Assembly: GCF_010730575.1 (NCBI RefSeq)
Contig: NZ_AP022614.1
Span: 2,604,001-2,668,000, forward strand
Length of the DNA stretch: 64,000 bases
Source: Mycobacterium parmense
Lineage (GTDB): Bacteria > Actinomycetota > Actinomycetes > Mycobacteriales > Mycobacteriaceae
Direction of reading: 5' to 3'
Translations under genes and position numbers: made by a program
The notes under the pieces: model-generated
The model's database searches: none
The model's input: only the letters and a program-made list of their open reading frames with translations
What the model was told of the DNA's origin: nothing
In this document: positions 22,205-30,585 of the stretch, piece by piece
Position numbering within the stretch: the stretch's first letter is position 1
Layout: each line of letters begins with the position of its first letter

Positions 22205-22579
22205 GTGCTCACCGCGCAAAGAACGATCGCCGCGCCGCCGGAGGCGGTGTGGAACCTGCTCGTGGACCTCGACGCCTGGCCGGAATGGGGCCCGACCATC
22301 CGCGCAGCCCGGCTCGACGAGCCGCACACCGAACTGGCGCTGCACGCGACCGGCACGGTGCAGACGTCGCTGCTGGTCGCGGTGCCGTTCGTGGTCACCG
22401 AGTTCGACCCCGGGCGGCACTGGGGCTGGAAGGTGGCCGGCATCCCGGCGACCCGCCACCGCGTCGACGCAGCGGGCGAGGGCGCGCGGGCGGGCATCGA
22501 GGTGCCGTGGTGGGCGGCGCCCTACCTGACGGTGTGCGCGGTCGCCCTGCGCCGCATCGACGCGATGCTGACCGGGTGA
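22205..22579 (+). CDS. SRPBCC-family small protein
   Basis: The 124-aa protein starts at GTG 22205 behind the strong site AGGGGGAA, which itself overlaps the photolyase stop, so the two are surely co-translated. The START-like SRPBCC fold is recognised by the opening TIAAPPEAVWNLLVDLDAWPEW and the long C-terminal helix. Such proteins bind hydrophobic ligands. Its constant company with light-linked genes here (a second SRPBCC domain lies at 28358) suggests a chromophore or lipid-handling role, but that is only inferred. Confidence 0.78.
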   Translation: MLTAQRTIAAPPEAVWNLLVDLDAWPEWGPTIRAARLDEPHTELALHATGTVQTSLLVAVPFVVTEFDPGRHWGWKVAGIPATRHRVDAAGEGARAGIEVPWWAAPYLTVCAVALRRIDAMLTG

Positions 22580-22586
22580 CCCCGGC

Positions 22587-23543
22587 TCAGCCCTTGCGGG
22601 CCTTGACCGCGTCGGTCAGCTGCGGTGCGACCTTGAACAGGTCGCCGACAATGCCGTAGTCGGCGATCTCGAAGATGGGAGCCTCTTCGTCCTTGTTCAC
22701 CGCGACGATGGTCTTGGACGTCTGCATGCCCGCGCGGTGCTGGATGGCGCCCGAGATGCCCAAGGCGATGTAGAGCTGCGGCGACACGGTCTTGCCGGTC
22801 TGGCCGACCTGGAACTGGCCCGGGTAGTAGCCGGAGTCGACCGCGGCACGCGACGCACCGACGGCCGCACCCAACGAGTCCGCCAGCGCCTCGACCACGC
22901 TGAAGTTCTCCGCGCTGCCCACGCCGCGGCCGCCGGACACCACGATGGTGGCCTCCGTCAGCTCGGGACGGTCGCCAGCCACCGCGGGCTCCCGGGACGT
23001 GATCTTGGTGGCGTTCTCGGCGGGCGCGGGCACCTCCACGGTGACCTGCTCACCGGCGCCGGCCTTGGGCTCCGCGTCGACGGCGCCACCGCGCACCGTG
23101 ATCACCGGGGTGTCCCCGTTGACCTGTGACTCGACGGTGAACGCGCCACCGAAGATGGAGTGGACGGCCTTGTTGCCCTCCTGCACGCCCACGACGTCCA
23201 CCAGCAAACCGGATCCGATCCTGGCCGCGAGCCGGCCGGCCACCTCCTTGCCGTCGGCGTTGGCGGACAGCAGGACGGCGGCGGGCGAGTTCGACTCGGT
23301 CAGCGACGCCAGCACGTCGACCACCGGGGTGATCAGGTAGTTCTGCGCGTCGTCGGACTCTGCGACGTAGATCTTCTCCGCCCCGGCCTCTTTCAGACCG
23401 TCGACCAGCGGGGCGGCCGTCCCCGGCGCGCCCACCACGACGGCGGACGGCTCGCCCAGAGCGCGGGCGGCGGTGATCAATTCGGAGGTGACCTTCTTCA
23501 GGGCGCCCTCGGCGTGCTCCACGAGCACCAGTACTTCAGCCAT
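22587..23543 (-). CDS. fixB: Electron transfer flavoprotein alpha subunit
   Basis: The 318-aa ETF-alpha, with FixA, passes electrons from acyl-CoA and other dehydrogenases to the membrane oxidoreductase. The C-terminal FAD domain is clear: [30 protein letters not shown] and [12 protein letters not shown]. Orthologue of Rv3028c (fixB/etfA), same 318-aa length. It is convergent with the SRPBCC gene (7 bp apart) and 48 bp downstream of fixA. Confidence 0.96.
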   Translation of the reverse strand: MAEVLVLVEHAEGALKKVTSELITAARALGEPSAVVVGAPGTAAPLVDGLKEAGAEKIYVAESDDAQNYLITPVVDVLASLTESNSPAAVLLSANADGKEVAGRLAARIGSGLLVDVVGVQEGNKAVHSIFGGAFTVESQVNGDTPVITVRGGAVDAEPKAGAGEQVTVEVPAPAENATKITSREPAVAGDRPELTEATIVVSGGRGVGSAENFSVVEALADSLGAAVGASRAAVDSGYYPGQFQVGQTGKTVSPQLYIALGISGAIQHRAGMQTSKTIVAVNKDEEAPIFEIADYGIVGDLFKVAPQLTDAVKARKG

Positions 23544-23591
23544 GATTTGTCTCGCTCTTCTCGTCTGTGTCGTCTGGGGTCTTGTGCTCGA

Positions 23592-24392
23592 TCAGATGAT
23601 CTTCTGGGCGATGAGGTACTGCGCGATCTGGCTGCCGCCCTCGCCCTCGTCGGTGACCTTCTCGCCCGCGGTCTTCGGCGGCTTGGGTGTCGACGACAGC
23701 ACGGTGGATCCGGCGTTGGCCAGCCCGACCTCGTCGGCCTCGACACCGATCTCGGCCAGGGTCAGCACCGTGACCTCTTTCTTCTTGGCGGCCATGATGC
23801 CCTTGAAGGAGGGGAAGCGCGGCTCGTTGATCTTCTCGGTCACGCTGACCACCGCGGGCAGCGTGGCCTCGAGCGCGAACACGCCGTCGTCGGTCTCACG
23901 CTCGCCCGTCACCTTGCCGTTTTCCAGGGACAGCTTGCGCAGGTGCGTGAGCTGCGGGAGGCCCAGGTATTCGGCGATGATGGCCGGCACGGCACCGCCG
24001 GAGCCGTCGGTGGACTCGTTGCCGGCGATCACCAGCTCGGTGCCCTCGATGGTGCCGAGGGCGCGCGCCAACGCCCACGCCGTCTGGACCACGCAGGAGC
24101 CGTGCATGCCGTCGTCCTTGAGGTGGACGGCCTTGTCGGCGCCCATCGACAGAGCCTTGCGGATCGCCTCGGTCGCGCGCTCGGGGCCAGCGGTCAGCAC
24201 GGTCACCGACCCCTCCACGCCGTCGGCGGCTTCCTTCTCGCGGATCTGCAGCGCCTCTTCGACGGCACGCTCGTTGATCTCGTCCAGCACCGCGTCGGCG
24301 GCCTCGCGGTCCAAGGTGTAATCGCCGTCAGTCAGCTTGCGCTCCGACCAAGTGTCTGGGACCTGCTTGATCAGGACCACGATGTTCGTCAT
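23592..24392 (-). CDS. fixA: Electron transfer flavoprotein beta subunit
   Basis: The 266-aa ETF-beta binds AMP and forms the heterodimer with FixB. MTNIVVLIKQVPDTWSE and the signature VIAGNESTDGSGGAVPAIIA are characteristic. Same size as Rv3029c. It leads the fixA-fixB pair, divergent from the MGLP methyltransferase across a 226-bp gap that carries a symmetrical GTTAC-N6-GTAAC element. Confidence 0.96.
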   Translation of the reverse strand: MTNIVVLIKQVPDTWSERKLTDGDYTLDREAADAVLDEINERAVEEALQIREKEAADGVEGSVTVLTAGPERATEAIRKALSMGADKAVHLKDDGMHGSCVVQTAWALARALGTIEGTELVIAGNESTDGSGGAVPAIIAEYLGLPQLTHLRKLSLENGKVTGERETDDGVFALEATLPAVVSVTEKINEPRFPSFKGIMAAKKKEVTVLTLAEIGVEADEVGLANAGSTVLSSTPKPPKTAGEKVTDEGEGGSQIAQYLIAQKII

Positions 24393-24472
24393 GAGAGTGG
24401 TTCGTCCTCCTCGAAGGGGTTCCGCAGTCCTGTCCCGCGGAACCTGGGTACGGATTTCGCTCGCACAGCCAT

Positions 24473-24488
24473 GTTACTAATCGGTAAC
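24473..24488. promoter_or_regulatory. Inverted repeat GTTAC-N6-GTAAC upstream of fixA
   Basis: GTTAC (24473-24477) and GTAAC (24484-24488) with six bases between them form a perfect dyad 81 bp upstream of the fixA start and 131 bp upstream of the methyltransferase. The geometry suits a TetR-type operator, and fatty-acid-linked TetR regulators in mycobacteria recognise related GTTAC-type dyads. The regulator is not in the window. Confidence 0.45.
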
Positions 24489-24618
24489 TTGTGTGCGGTC
24501 TGCCATCTCACCATAGCGGGTCGTATGGCACGTTCTTGCAGGCCGTCCGCCTCCGCGGCCGAGGGTGCCCACTTCGCCGGTTCGCGAATCCGACACTTCG
24601 CGTTAGCCTCCCTATGCA

Positions 24619-25434
24619 ATGAGCGCTTCAGTCCCCGACGTTCCCCAGCAGCTGCCCGGCGACACCCCGCCGGCGGCCCCCTCGGTGCTGACGCTGACCG
24701 GCGAGCGCACCATCCCCGACCTGGATATCGAGAACTATTGGTTCCGCCGTCACCAGGTGGTCTATCAGCGGCTGGCCGCCCGTTGCGCGGGCGCCGACGT
24801 GCTCGAGGCAGGGTGTGGCGAAGGTTACGGCGCGGACCTGATCGCCGGTGTCGCCCGCCGGGTCCTCGCGGTGGACTACGACGAGACCGCGGTGGCCCAC
24901 GTCCGCAGCCGCTACCCGCGGGTGGACGTGATGCAGGCGAACCTGGCCAAGCTGCCGTTGCCCGATTCCTCGATGGACGTCGTGGTGAACTTCCAGGTGA
25001 TCGAACACCTATGGGACCAGGCACAATTCGTGGCCGAATGCGCCCGGGTGCTGCGCCCCGCCGGGCTGTTCATGGTGTCGACCCCCAACCGGATCACCTT
25101 CTCCCCGGGGCGTGACACCCCGATCAACCCGTTCCACACCCGCGAGCTCAACGCCGCGGAGCTCACGGAGCTTCTCGTCGACGCGGGTTTCTCCCACGTG
25201 TCGGTCAGCGGCCTGTTCCACGGTCCGCGGCTGCGGGAGATGGACGCGCGGCACGGCGGCTCGATCATCGACGCGCAAATCGCCCGGGCCGTGGCCGCCG
25301 ACCCCTGGCCGCCGCAGCTCGCGGCCGACGTCGCCGCCGTCACCGCGGACGACTTCGACCTGGTCGAGGAGGGTGAACGAGGCCGCCACATCGACGACAG
25401 CCTCGATCTCATCGCGATCGCGGTGGCGCCGTGA
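24619..25434 (+). CDS. SAM-dependent methyltransferase of the MGLP locus
   Basis: The 271-aa class I methyltransferase (Rv3030 type) has motif I VLEAGCGEGYGADL, the acidic VDYDETAVAHV and motif IV VVNFQVIEHLWD. In M. tuberculosis this gene opens the cluster for 6-O-methylglucose lipopolysaccharide, the cytosolic polysaccharide that modulates fatty acid synthase I, and it is the proposed sugar O-methylase. It overlaps the GH57 gene by 4 bp (GTGA). Confidence 0.86.
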   Translation: MSASVPDVPQQLPGDTPPAAPSVLTLTGERTIPDLDIENYWFRRHQVVYQRLAARCAGADVLEAGCGEGYGADLIAGVARRVLAVDYDETAVAHVRSRYPRVDVMQANLAKLPLPDSSMDVVVNFQVIEHLWDQAQFVAECARVLRPAGLFMVSTPNRITFSPGRDTPINPFHTRELNAAELTELLVDAGFSHVSVSGLFHGPRLREMDARHGGSIIDAQIARAVAADPWPPQLAADVAAVTADDFDLVEEGERGRHIDDSLDLIAIAVAP

Positions 25435-27014
25435 CCGCCGAAGCATCCGGGACCGACCGCGTGCCGGGACTTTTCACCCTGGTGCTACACACCCATCTGC
25501 CCTGGCTCGCCCACCACGGCCGCTGGCCGGTCGGCGAGGAGTGGCTCTACCAGTCGTGGGCGGCGGCCTACCTCCCGCTGCTGCGGGTGCTGCGCACCCT
25601 CGCCGGCGAGGATCGCCGCGGGCTGCTCACCCTGGGCATCACGCCGGTGGTCAACGCCCAGCTCGACGACCCGTACTGCCTCGACGGCATGCACCACTGG
25701 CTGGCCAATTGGCGGCTGCGGGCCACCGAGGCCGCCGGTGTGCGGGCCGTTCCGCGGTCGAAGTCGGCGGGATTCCAGTCGTGCACGCCGGAAGCGCTGC
25801 GCGCCTTGGGCGTTCGCGAGAGCGCCGAAGCGGACCGCGCGCTCGACGATTTCGGCACGCTGTGGCGGCACGGCGGCAGCCCGCTGCTGCGCGACCTGGT
25901 CGACGCCGGCGCGGTCGAGCTGCTCGGCGGCCCGCTGGCCCACCCCTTCCAGCCGCTGCTCGCCCCGCGGCTGCGTGAGTTCGCGCTGCGCGAGGGTCTG
26001 GCCGACGCGCAGCTGCGGCTGGCCCACCGGCCCGGCGGCATCTGGGCGCCGGAATGCGCCTACGCGCCCGGCATGGAGCACGACTACGCGGCCGCCGGGG
26101 TGACGCACTTCATGGTCGACGGCCCCTCGCTGCACGGCGACACCGCGCTGGGCCGGCCGGTCGGTGACACAGACGTGGTCGCCTTCGGGCGCGACCTGCA
26201 GGTGAGCTACCGGGTGTGGTCGCCGAAGTCCGGCTACCCCGGGCACGCCGCCTACCGGGATTTCCACACCTACGACCACCTGACCGGCCTGAAGCCGGCC
26301 CGAGTCACCGGCCGCGCCGTGCAGTCGGAGGGCAAGGCGCCCTACGATCCCGAGCGCGCCGACCGGGCCGTCGACGCCCACGTCGCCGACTTCGTCGAGG
26401 TGGTCCGCAACCGGTTGCTCTCCGAATCCCGGCGCATCGGCCGCCCCGCCCACGTCGTCGCGGCCTTCGACACCGAGCTGTTCGGCCACTGGTGGTACGA
26501 GGGGCCGACGTGGCTGCAGCGGGTGCTGCGCGCCTTGCCCGAGGCCGGCGTGCGGGTCGGCACCCTGCGCGACGCGATCGCGTCCGGATTCGTCGGCCAC
26601 CCGGTCGCGCTCCCGCCCAGCTCGTGGGGCTCCGGCAAGGACTGGCAGGTGTGGGCCGGCGACCAGGTCGCCGACCTGGTCCAGCTCAACACCGAGGTGG
26701 TCGACACCGCGCTGACCACCATCGACAAGGCGCTGGCACAGAATGCCGACGGACCGCTGGCCCGCGACCGTGTCGCCGATCAGATCCTGCGCGAGACGCT
26801 GCTGACGGTGTCCAGCGACTGGCCATTCATGGTCAGCAAGGACTCGGCCGCCGACTACGCCCGCTACCGCGCGCACCTGCACGCCCACGCGACACGGGAG
26901 ATCGCCGCGGCCTTGGCGTCGGGGCGCCGCGACACCGCGCAGCGCCTGGCCGACGGCTGGAATCGGGCAGACGGGCTGTTCGGAGCGCTCGACGCTCGTA
27001 GACTGCCACGGTGA
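25431..27014 (+). CDS. GH57 1,4-alpha-glucan branching enzyme (MGLP locus)
   Basis: The 527-aa GH57 enzyme (Rv3031 type) starts at GTG 25431. Conserved regions are HTHLPWLAHHG, WAPECAYAPG with nucleophile Glu208 and AFDTELFGHWW with acid Asp347, followed by a helical C-terminal domain. GH57 branching enzymes transfer alpha-1,4 segments to 6-hydroxyls; here the proposed product is the branched core of methylglucose lipopolysaccharide. It sits between the methyltransferase and the GT4 gene. Confidence 0.9.
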   Translation: MTAEASGTDRVPGLFTLVLHTHLPWLAHHGRWPVGEEWLYQSWAAAYLPLLRVLRTLAGEDRRGLLTLGITPVVNAQLDDPYCLDGMHHWLANWRLRATEAAGVRAVPRSKSAGFQSCTPEALRALGVRESAEADRALDDFGTLWRHGGSPLLRDLVDAGAVELLGGPLAHPFQPLLAPRLREFALREGLADAQLRLAHRPGGIWAPECAYAPGMEHDYAAAGVTHFMVDGPSLHGDTALGRPVGDTDVVAFGRDLQVSYRVWSPKSGYPGHAAYRDFHTYDHLTGLKPARVTGRAVQSEGKAPYDPERADRAVDAHVADFVEVVRNRLLSESRRIGRPAHVVAAFDTELFGHWWYEGPTWLQRVLRALPEAGVRVGTLRDAIASGFVGHPVALPPSSWGSGKDWQVWAGDQVADLVQLNTEVVDTALTTIDKALAQNADGPLARDRVADQILRETLLTVSSDWPFMVSKDSAADYARYRAHLHAHATREIAAALASGRRDTAQRLADGWNRADGLFGALDARRLPR

Positions 27015-27108
27015 GCACCCCCCTCCCCCGCGAGCGCGCGCCCTTGCCCGGCGACACGCCCCGGCGGACGGCATCGCGGGTACCGCCGCGCCCCGGGTTG
27101 GGCGCCGC

Positions 27109-28353
27109 GTGAAGATTCTGATGGTGTCGTGGGAGTACCCGCCGGTCGTGATCGGCGGGCTGGGCCGCCACGTGCATCACCTGGCGACCGCGCTCGTCGC
27201 GGCCGGGCACGACGTCGTGGTGCTGTCGCGCCGCCCCACCGGCACCGACCCCAGCACGCATCCGTCCACCGACGAGGTCGTCGAGGGCGTACGCGTCGTC
27301 GCGGCCGCCCACGACCCGCACGAGTTCACCTTCGCCCACGACATGATGGCCTGGACGCTGGCGATGGGTCACTCCATGGTCCGCGCCGGGTTGTCGCTGA
27401 AGAAGCGTGGCAGCGGCCGGCCGTGGCGCCCCGACGTGGTGCACGCGCACGACTGGCTGGTGGCCCACCCGGCAATCGCACTCGCCCAGTTCTACGACGT
27501 GCCGATGGTTTCCACCATTCACGCGACCGAAGCCGGCCGCCACACCGGCTGGGTGGCCGGGCCGATCAGCCGTCAGGTGCACGCCGTCGAGTCGTGGCTG
27601 GTGCGCGAGTCCGATTCGCTCATCACGTGTTCGGCGTCGATGTCCGACGAGATCACCGAGCTGTTCGGGCCCGGATTGGCCGAGATCACGGTGATCCGCA
27701 ACGGGATCGACGCGGCGCGCTGGCCGTTCGCGGCCCGCCGGCCCCGCAGCGGCCCGGCCGAATTGCTCTACCTCGGACGCCTGGAATACGAGAAGGGAGT
27801 GCACGACGCCATCGCCGCGCTGCCGCGCATCAGGCGCACGCACCCCGGCACCACTTTGACCATCGCCGGGGACGGCACCCAGCAGGACTGGCTGGTCGAG
27901 CAGGCCCGTAAATACCGTGTGATCAAGGCTATTCGATTCGTCGGGCACCTGGACCACACCGAGTTGCTGGCCGTGCTGCACCGGGCCGACGCCGCCGTGC
28001 TGCCCAGCCATTACGAGCCGTTCGGAATCGTCGCCCTGGAGGCCGCGGCGGCCGGCACCCCGCTGGTGACGTCCAACATCGGCGGCCTGGGCGAGGCGGT
28101 GATCGACGGGCAGACCGGGGTGTCGTGCCCGCCCCGCGACGTCGCTCGGCTGGCCGCGGCCGTGTGCAGGGTGCTCGACGACCCCGAGGCCGCGCAGCGG
28201 CGCGCCCGGGCGGCCCGCGAGCGGCTGACGTCGGACTTCGACTGGGCCACGGTGGCAGGCAAGACCGCCCAGGTGTACCTGGCGGCCAAGCGCGGCGAGC
28301 GGCAGCCGCAGCCCCGCCTGCCGATCATCGAGCATGCGTTGCCGGACCGTTAG
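27109..28353 (+). CDS. GT4 glucosyltransferase of the MGLP/glycogen locus (Rv3032-like)
   Basis: The 414-aa GT-B enzyme starts at GTG 27109 with MKILMVSWEYPPVVIGGLGR, the glycogen-synthase-like glycine loop. The EX7E motif of family GT4 is in HYEPFGIVALEAAAAG, and the nucleotide-sugar region is GRLEYEKGVHDAI. Rv3032 is described as the alpha-1,4-glucosyltransferase elongating MGLP and contributing to cytosolic glucan. Same length as Rv3032. The next gene begins four bases after its stop. Confidence 0.92.
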   Translation: MKILMVSWEYPPVVIGGLGRHVHHLATALVAAGHDVVVLSRRPTGTDPSTHPSTDEVVEGVRVVAAAHDPHEFTFAHDMMAWTLAMGHSMVRAGLSLKKRGSGRPWRPDVVHAHDWLVAHPAIALAQFYDVPMVSTIHATEAGRHTGWVAGPISRQVHAVESWLVRESDSLITCSASMSDEITELFGPGLAEITVIRNGIDAARWPFAARRPRSGPAELLYLGRLEYEKGVHDAIAALPRIRRTHPGTTLTIAGDGTQQDWLVEQARKYRVIKAIRFVGHLDHTELLAVLHRADAAVLPSHYEPFGIVALEAAAAGTPLVTSNIGGLGEAVIDGQTGVSCPPRDVARLAAAVCRVLDDPEAAQRRARAARERLTSDFDWATVAGKTAQVYLAAKRGERQPQPRLPIIEHALPDR

Positions 28354-28357
28354 CGCG

Positions 28358-29710
28358 ATGGGCCTGCAGTATTCGAGCGTCGTCGACGCCCCGATAGCCG
28401 AGGTCTTCGACTGGCACGCCCGGCCGGGCGCGTTCAAGCGGCTCTCGCCGCCCTGGCAGCCCATGCACCTGGTGTCCGAGGCGACCTCGCTGCGCGATGG
28501 GCGCGCCACGCTCGCGCTGCCCGGCGGCCTGCGTTGGGTCGCCGTGCACCAGCCCGACGGCTACGACCCGCCCCGGCGCTTCGTCGACGCCGTCGGCCGC
28601 GACGGGCCGGCCTCGTTGCCCGCACGGATCGCCATGCGGTGGACGCACGTTCACGACTTCGAGGACGCCGGCGACAACCGGACCAGGGTGATCGACCGGG
28701 TCGACACGCCGGTGCCCGGCTCGCTGTTGCGGCCCATGTTCGTCTACCGGCACCGCCAGCTCGCCGACGACCTTGCCGGCCACCGACTGGCGGCCGAGCA
28801 TGGATTGACGCCCAGGACGATCGCCGTGACGGGCTCGTCGGGGCTGGTGGGTTCGGCGCTGGCCGCGTTCCTGAGTACCGGCGGCCATCGGGTGATCCAC
28901 CTGGTCCGCCGCGCGGCGCAAGGCGACGACGAACGGCAGTGGGACCCGGGGGCCCCCGACCCCGAATTGCTGGCCGGCGTCGACGCGGTGATCCACCTGG
29001 CCGGCGCCTCGATCGCGGGCCGGTTCACGCGGGCCCATCGGGATGCCTTGCGCGACAGCAGGATCGGGCCGACGCGCCGGCTGGCCGAGCTGCTGGCCCG
29101 CGGGCCGCGGCCGGCCGTCCTGATCTCGGCTTCGGCGATCGGGTTCTACGGTTACGACCGCGGCGACGAGGTCCTCATCGAGGACAGCGACCGCGGCGAC
29201 GGTTTCCTGGCCGAGGTCGTCGCCGACTGGGAGGCCGCCACCGCACCGGCCGAGCAGGCCGGCGTGCGGGTGGTGCGGGTGCGCACCGGCATCGTGCAGT
29301 CGCCGGCCGGGGGCACCCTGAAATTAATGCGGCCGCTTTTCAGTGCCGGGCTGGGCGGTCGCCTCGGCGACGGCCGGCAGTGGTTGTCCTGGGTGGGGAT
29401 CGACGACCTGGTCGACATCTACCACCGCGCGCTGTGGGACACCGAGCTGTCGGGGCCGGTGAATGCCGTTGCACCGCAACCTGTCCGCAACAGCGACTAC
29501 ACGCACACGCTGGCCCGGGTGGTGCACCGGCCCGCGGTGTTGCCGGTGCCGTCGCTGGGCCCCCGGCTGCTGCTCGGCAAGCAGGGTGCCCGCGAGCTGG
29601 CGTTCGCCAATCAGCGCGTGCTGCCCCAAAAGCTCACGGCGGCCGGCCACCGGTTTCGTCAACCCGCCCTCGATGAGGCGCTGCGCCACGTGCTCGGCCG
29701 GTCGGAGTAG
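28358..29710 (+). CDS. SRPBCC domain fused to TIGR01777-type NAD(P)-binding epimerase
   Basis: The 450-aa protein starts at ATG 28358. Residues 1-150 form an SRPBCC domain (SSVVDAPIAEVFDWHARPG). From about 155 it is a short-chain-type nucleotide-binding domain of the TIGR01777 family: VTGSSGLVGSALAAFL, DAVIHLAGASIAGRFT, SASAIGFYGYD and a DUF1731-like tail. The substrate is unknown. Two-domain fusions of this kind often sit near photolyases and carotenoid genes. It follows the GT4 gene by 4 bp but has no homologue here in M. tuberculosis, so it marks the left edge of the inserted block. Confidence 0.85.
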   Translation: MGLQYSSVVDAPIAEVFDWHARPGAFKRLSPPWQPMHLVSEATSLRDGRATLALPGGLRWVAVHQPDGYDPPRRFVDAVGRDGPASLPARIAMRWTHVHDFEDAGDNRTRVIDRVDTPVPGSLLRPMFVYRHRQLADDLAGHRLAAEHGLTPRTIAVTGSSGLVGSALAAFLSTGGHRVIHLVRRAAQGDDERQWDPGAPDPELLAGVDAVIHLAGASIAGRFTRAHRDALRDSRIGPTRRLAELLARGPRPAVLISASAIGFYGYDRGDEVLIEDSDRGDGFLAEVVADWEAATAPAEQAGVRVVRVRTGIVQSPAGGTLKLMRPLFSAGLGGRLGDGRQWLSWVGIDDLVDIYHRALWDTELSGPVNAVAPQPVRNSDYTHTLARVVHRPAVLPVPSLGPRLLLGKQGARELAFANQRVLPQKLTAAGHRFRQPALDEALRHVLGRSE

Positions 29711-29815
29711 CCGCTACGGCGCCCGTCCGTGGCGGCAGCGCGCGTAGGCGCGGGCCCGCAGATCGGCGGGCCGGCGCGCGACCAAACCCGTGGGCGCTCG
29801 ATCAAGCGCTTGCGG

Positions 29816-30310
29816 TCATGGCGTCAGGCTGCCGCGATCGGCCTGGAAGTGCCGCATGGCGGCGATCAGTGCGGCGAGCACGCGGTGCGCCGAAGTGAGC
29901 TCGGCGTCGGAGATGTGCGACAGGGCTAGCCTGGTCTGCGCGCCGAGCGGACCGAAGAACGACCGGGCGGATGCGAGGCCCGATTCGTCGTGGCGCAGTA
30001 TGACTTTTCGCCGGTCCGCCGGGTGTGAGTCGCGGCGAATGTGCCCGGCGTGGATCAACCTGTCCACCAGGTAGGTGATGGCCGAGCCCGAGAGGCCCAT
30101 GCGCTGACTGAGGTCACCCGAGGTCATGGGCTGGCCCGCGGTTTCGGCGATCATGATGTGCTGCAATGCGCGAAAGTCGTTGGCACGCAAGCTGTGTGAG
30201 ATCGCAAACAGCCGGCCGATCTGGTCGGACTCGGTTGAAATCTCCCGAAGATCGGCCGAGATCAGCGACTCCAGCTCTTCCCGGCCGGAGGACCGCTCGT
30301 CTGCGTCCAT
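29816..30310 (-). CDS. MarR-family regulator, CrtR-like
   Basis: The 164-aa winged-helix protein has the recognition helix in GLSGSAITYLVDRLI followed by the wing DRRKVILR. It is divergent from the crt operon, with two copies of a 29-bp dyad between them, one 34 bp from its own start. In Corynebacterium glutamicum the MarR protein CrtR is likewise divergent from crtE and represses the carotenoid operon, with geranylgeranyl pyrophosphate as inducer. A CrtR role is therefore the best inference. A close paralogue lies at 44875-45450. Confidence 0.9.
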   Translation of the reverse strand: MDADERSSGREELESLISADLREISTESDQIGRLFAISHSLRANDFRALQHIMIAETAGQPMTSGDLSQRMGLSGSAITYLVDRLIHAGHIRRDSHPADRRKVILRHDESGLASARSFFGPLGAQTRLALSHISDAELTSAHRVLAALIAAMRHFQADRGSLTP

Positions 30311-30344
30311 AACACAGCGAGCATATCGTGCGAGTGAGATTAAT

Positions 30345-30373
30345 TTCAGTTCGTTAACGTTTAATCTACTGAA
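30345..30373. promoter_or_regulatory. MarR-type operator copy 1 (marR side)
   Basis: The 29-bp dyad reads TTCAGT (30345-30350), N3, TTAA (30354-30357), CGT, TTAA (30361-30364), N3, ACTGAA (30368-30373). The outer arms are perfectly complementary and the centre is at 30359. It sits 34 bp upstream of marR, where it can control that gene. Confidence 0.8.
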
Positions 30374-30438
30374 GATGCCGCGGAAATGGCCGGACTGTCG
30401 ATCACCCTTGGCGCCTGCACTGGCGTAACGCGATCACT

Positions 30439-30467
30439 TTCACTAAATTAATGTTTAAGATATTGAA
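30439..30467. promoter_or_regulatory. MarR-type operator copy 2 (crtE side)
   Basis: It has the same architecture and spacing as copy 1: TTCACT (30439-30444), N3, TTAA (30448-30451), TGT, TTAA (30455-30458), N3, ATTGAA (30462-30467). A plausible -10 hexamer TAAGAT (30456-30461) lies inside its right half, so bound protein would block the crtE promoter. It is 94 bp from copy 1. Confidence 0.8.
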
Positions 30468-30478
30468 ACTAGGTTGGC

Positions 30479-30506
30479 GACGCGGGCAGGAGTTTCGGCC
30501 CGCGTC
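30479..30506 (+). promoter_or_regulatory. Stable hairpin in the crtE leader
   Basis: GACGCGGGC (30479-30487) pairs perfectly with GCCCGCGTC (30498-30506); the 10-nt loop begins AGGAG. A second pairing, CAGCCG (30508-30513) with CGGCTG (30549-30554), follows before the ribosome site GGGGAGGAG (30565-30573). If transcription starts near 30468 the leader is about 118 nt and strongly folded. I could not match it to a known riboswitch. Confidence 0.5.
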
Positions 30507-30585
30507 ACAGCCGGGTAAGTCCGCGTGTGCCTGAACCGTTCGCGCCTGCGGCTGCCAAGTCGTTGGGGAGGAGCCCTTGGGCACG

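Noticed and set aside
30479..30585. Cobalamin riboswitch before crtE (light regulation through B12)
   Set aside because: The leader contains CCGGGTAAGTCCG and stable stems, but the B12-box and the conserved multi-stem core are not present.
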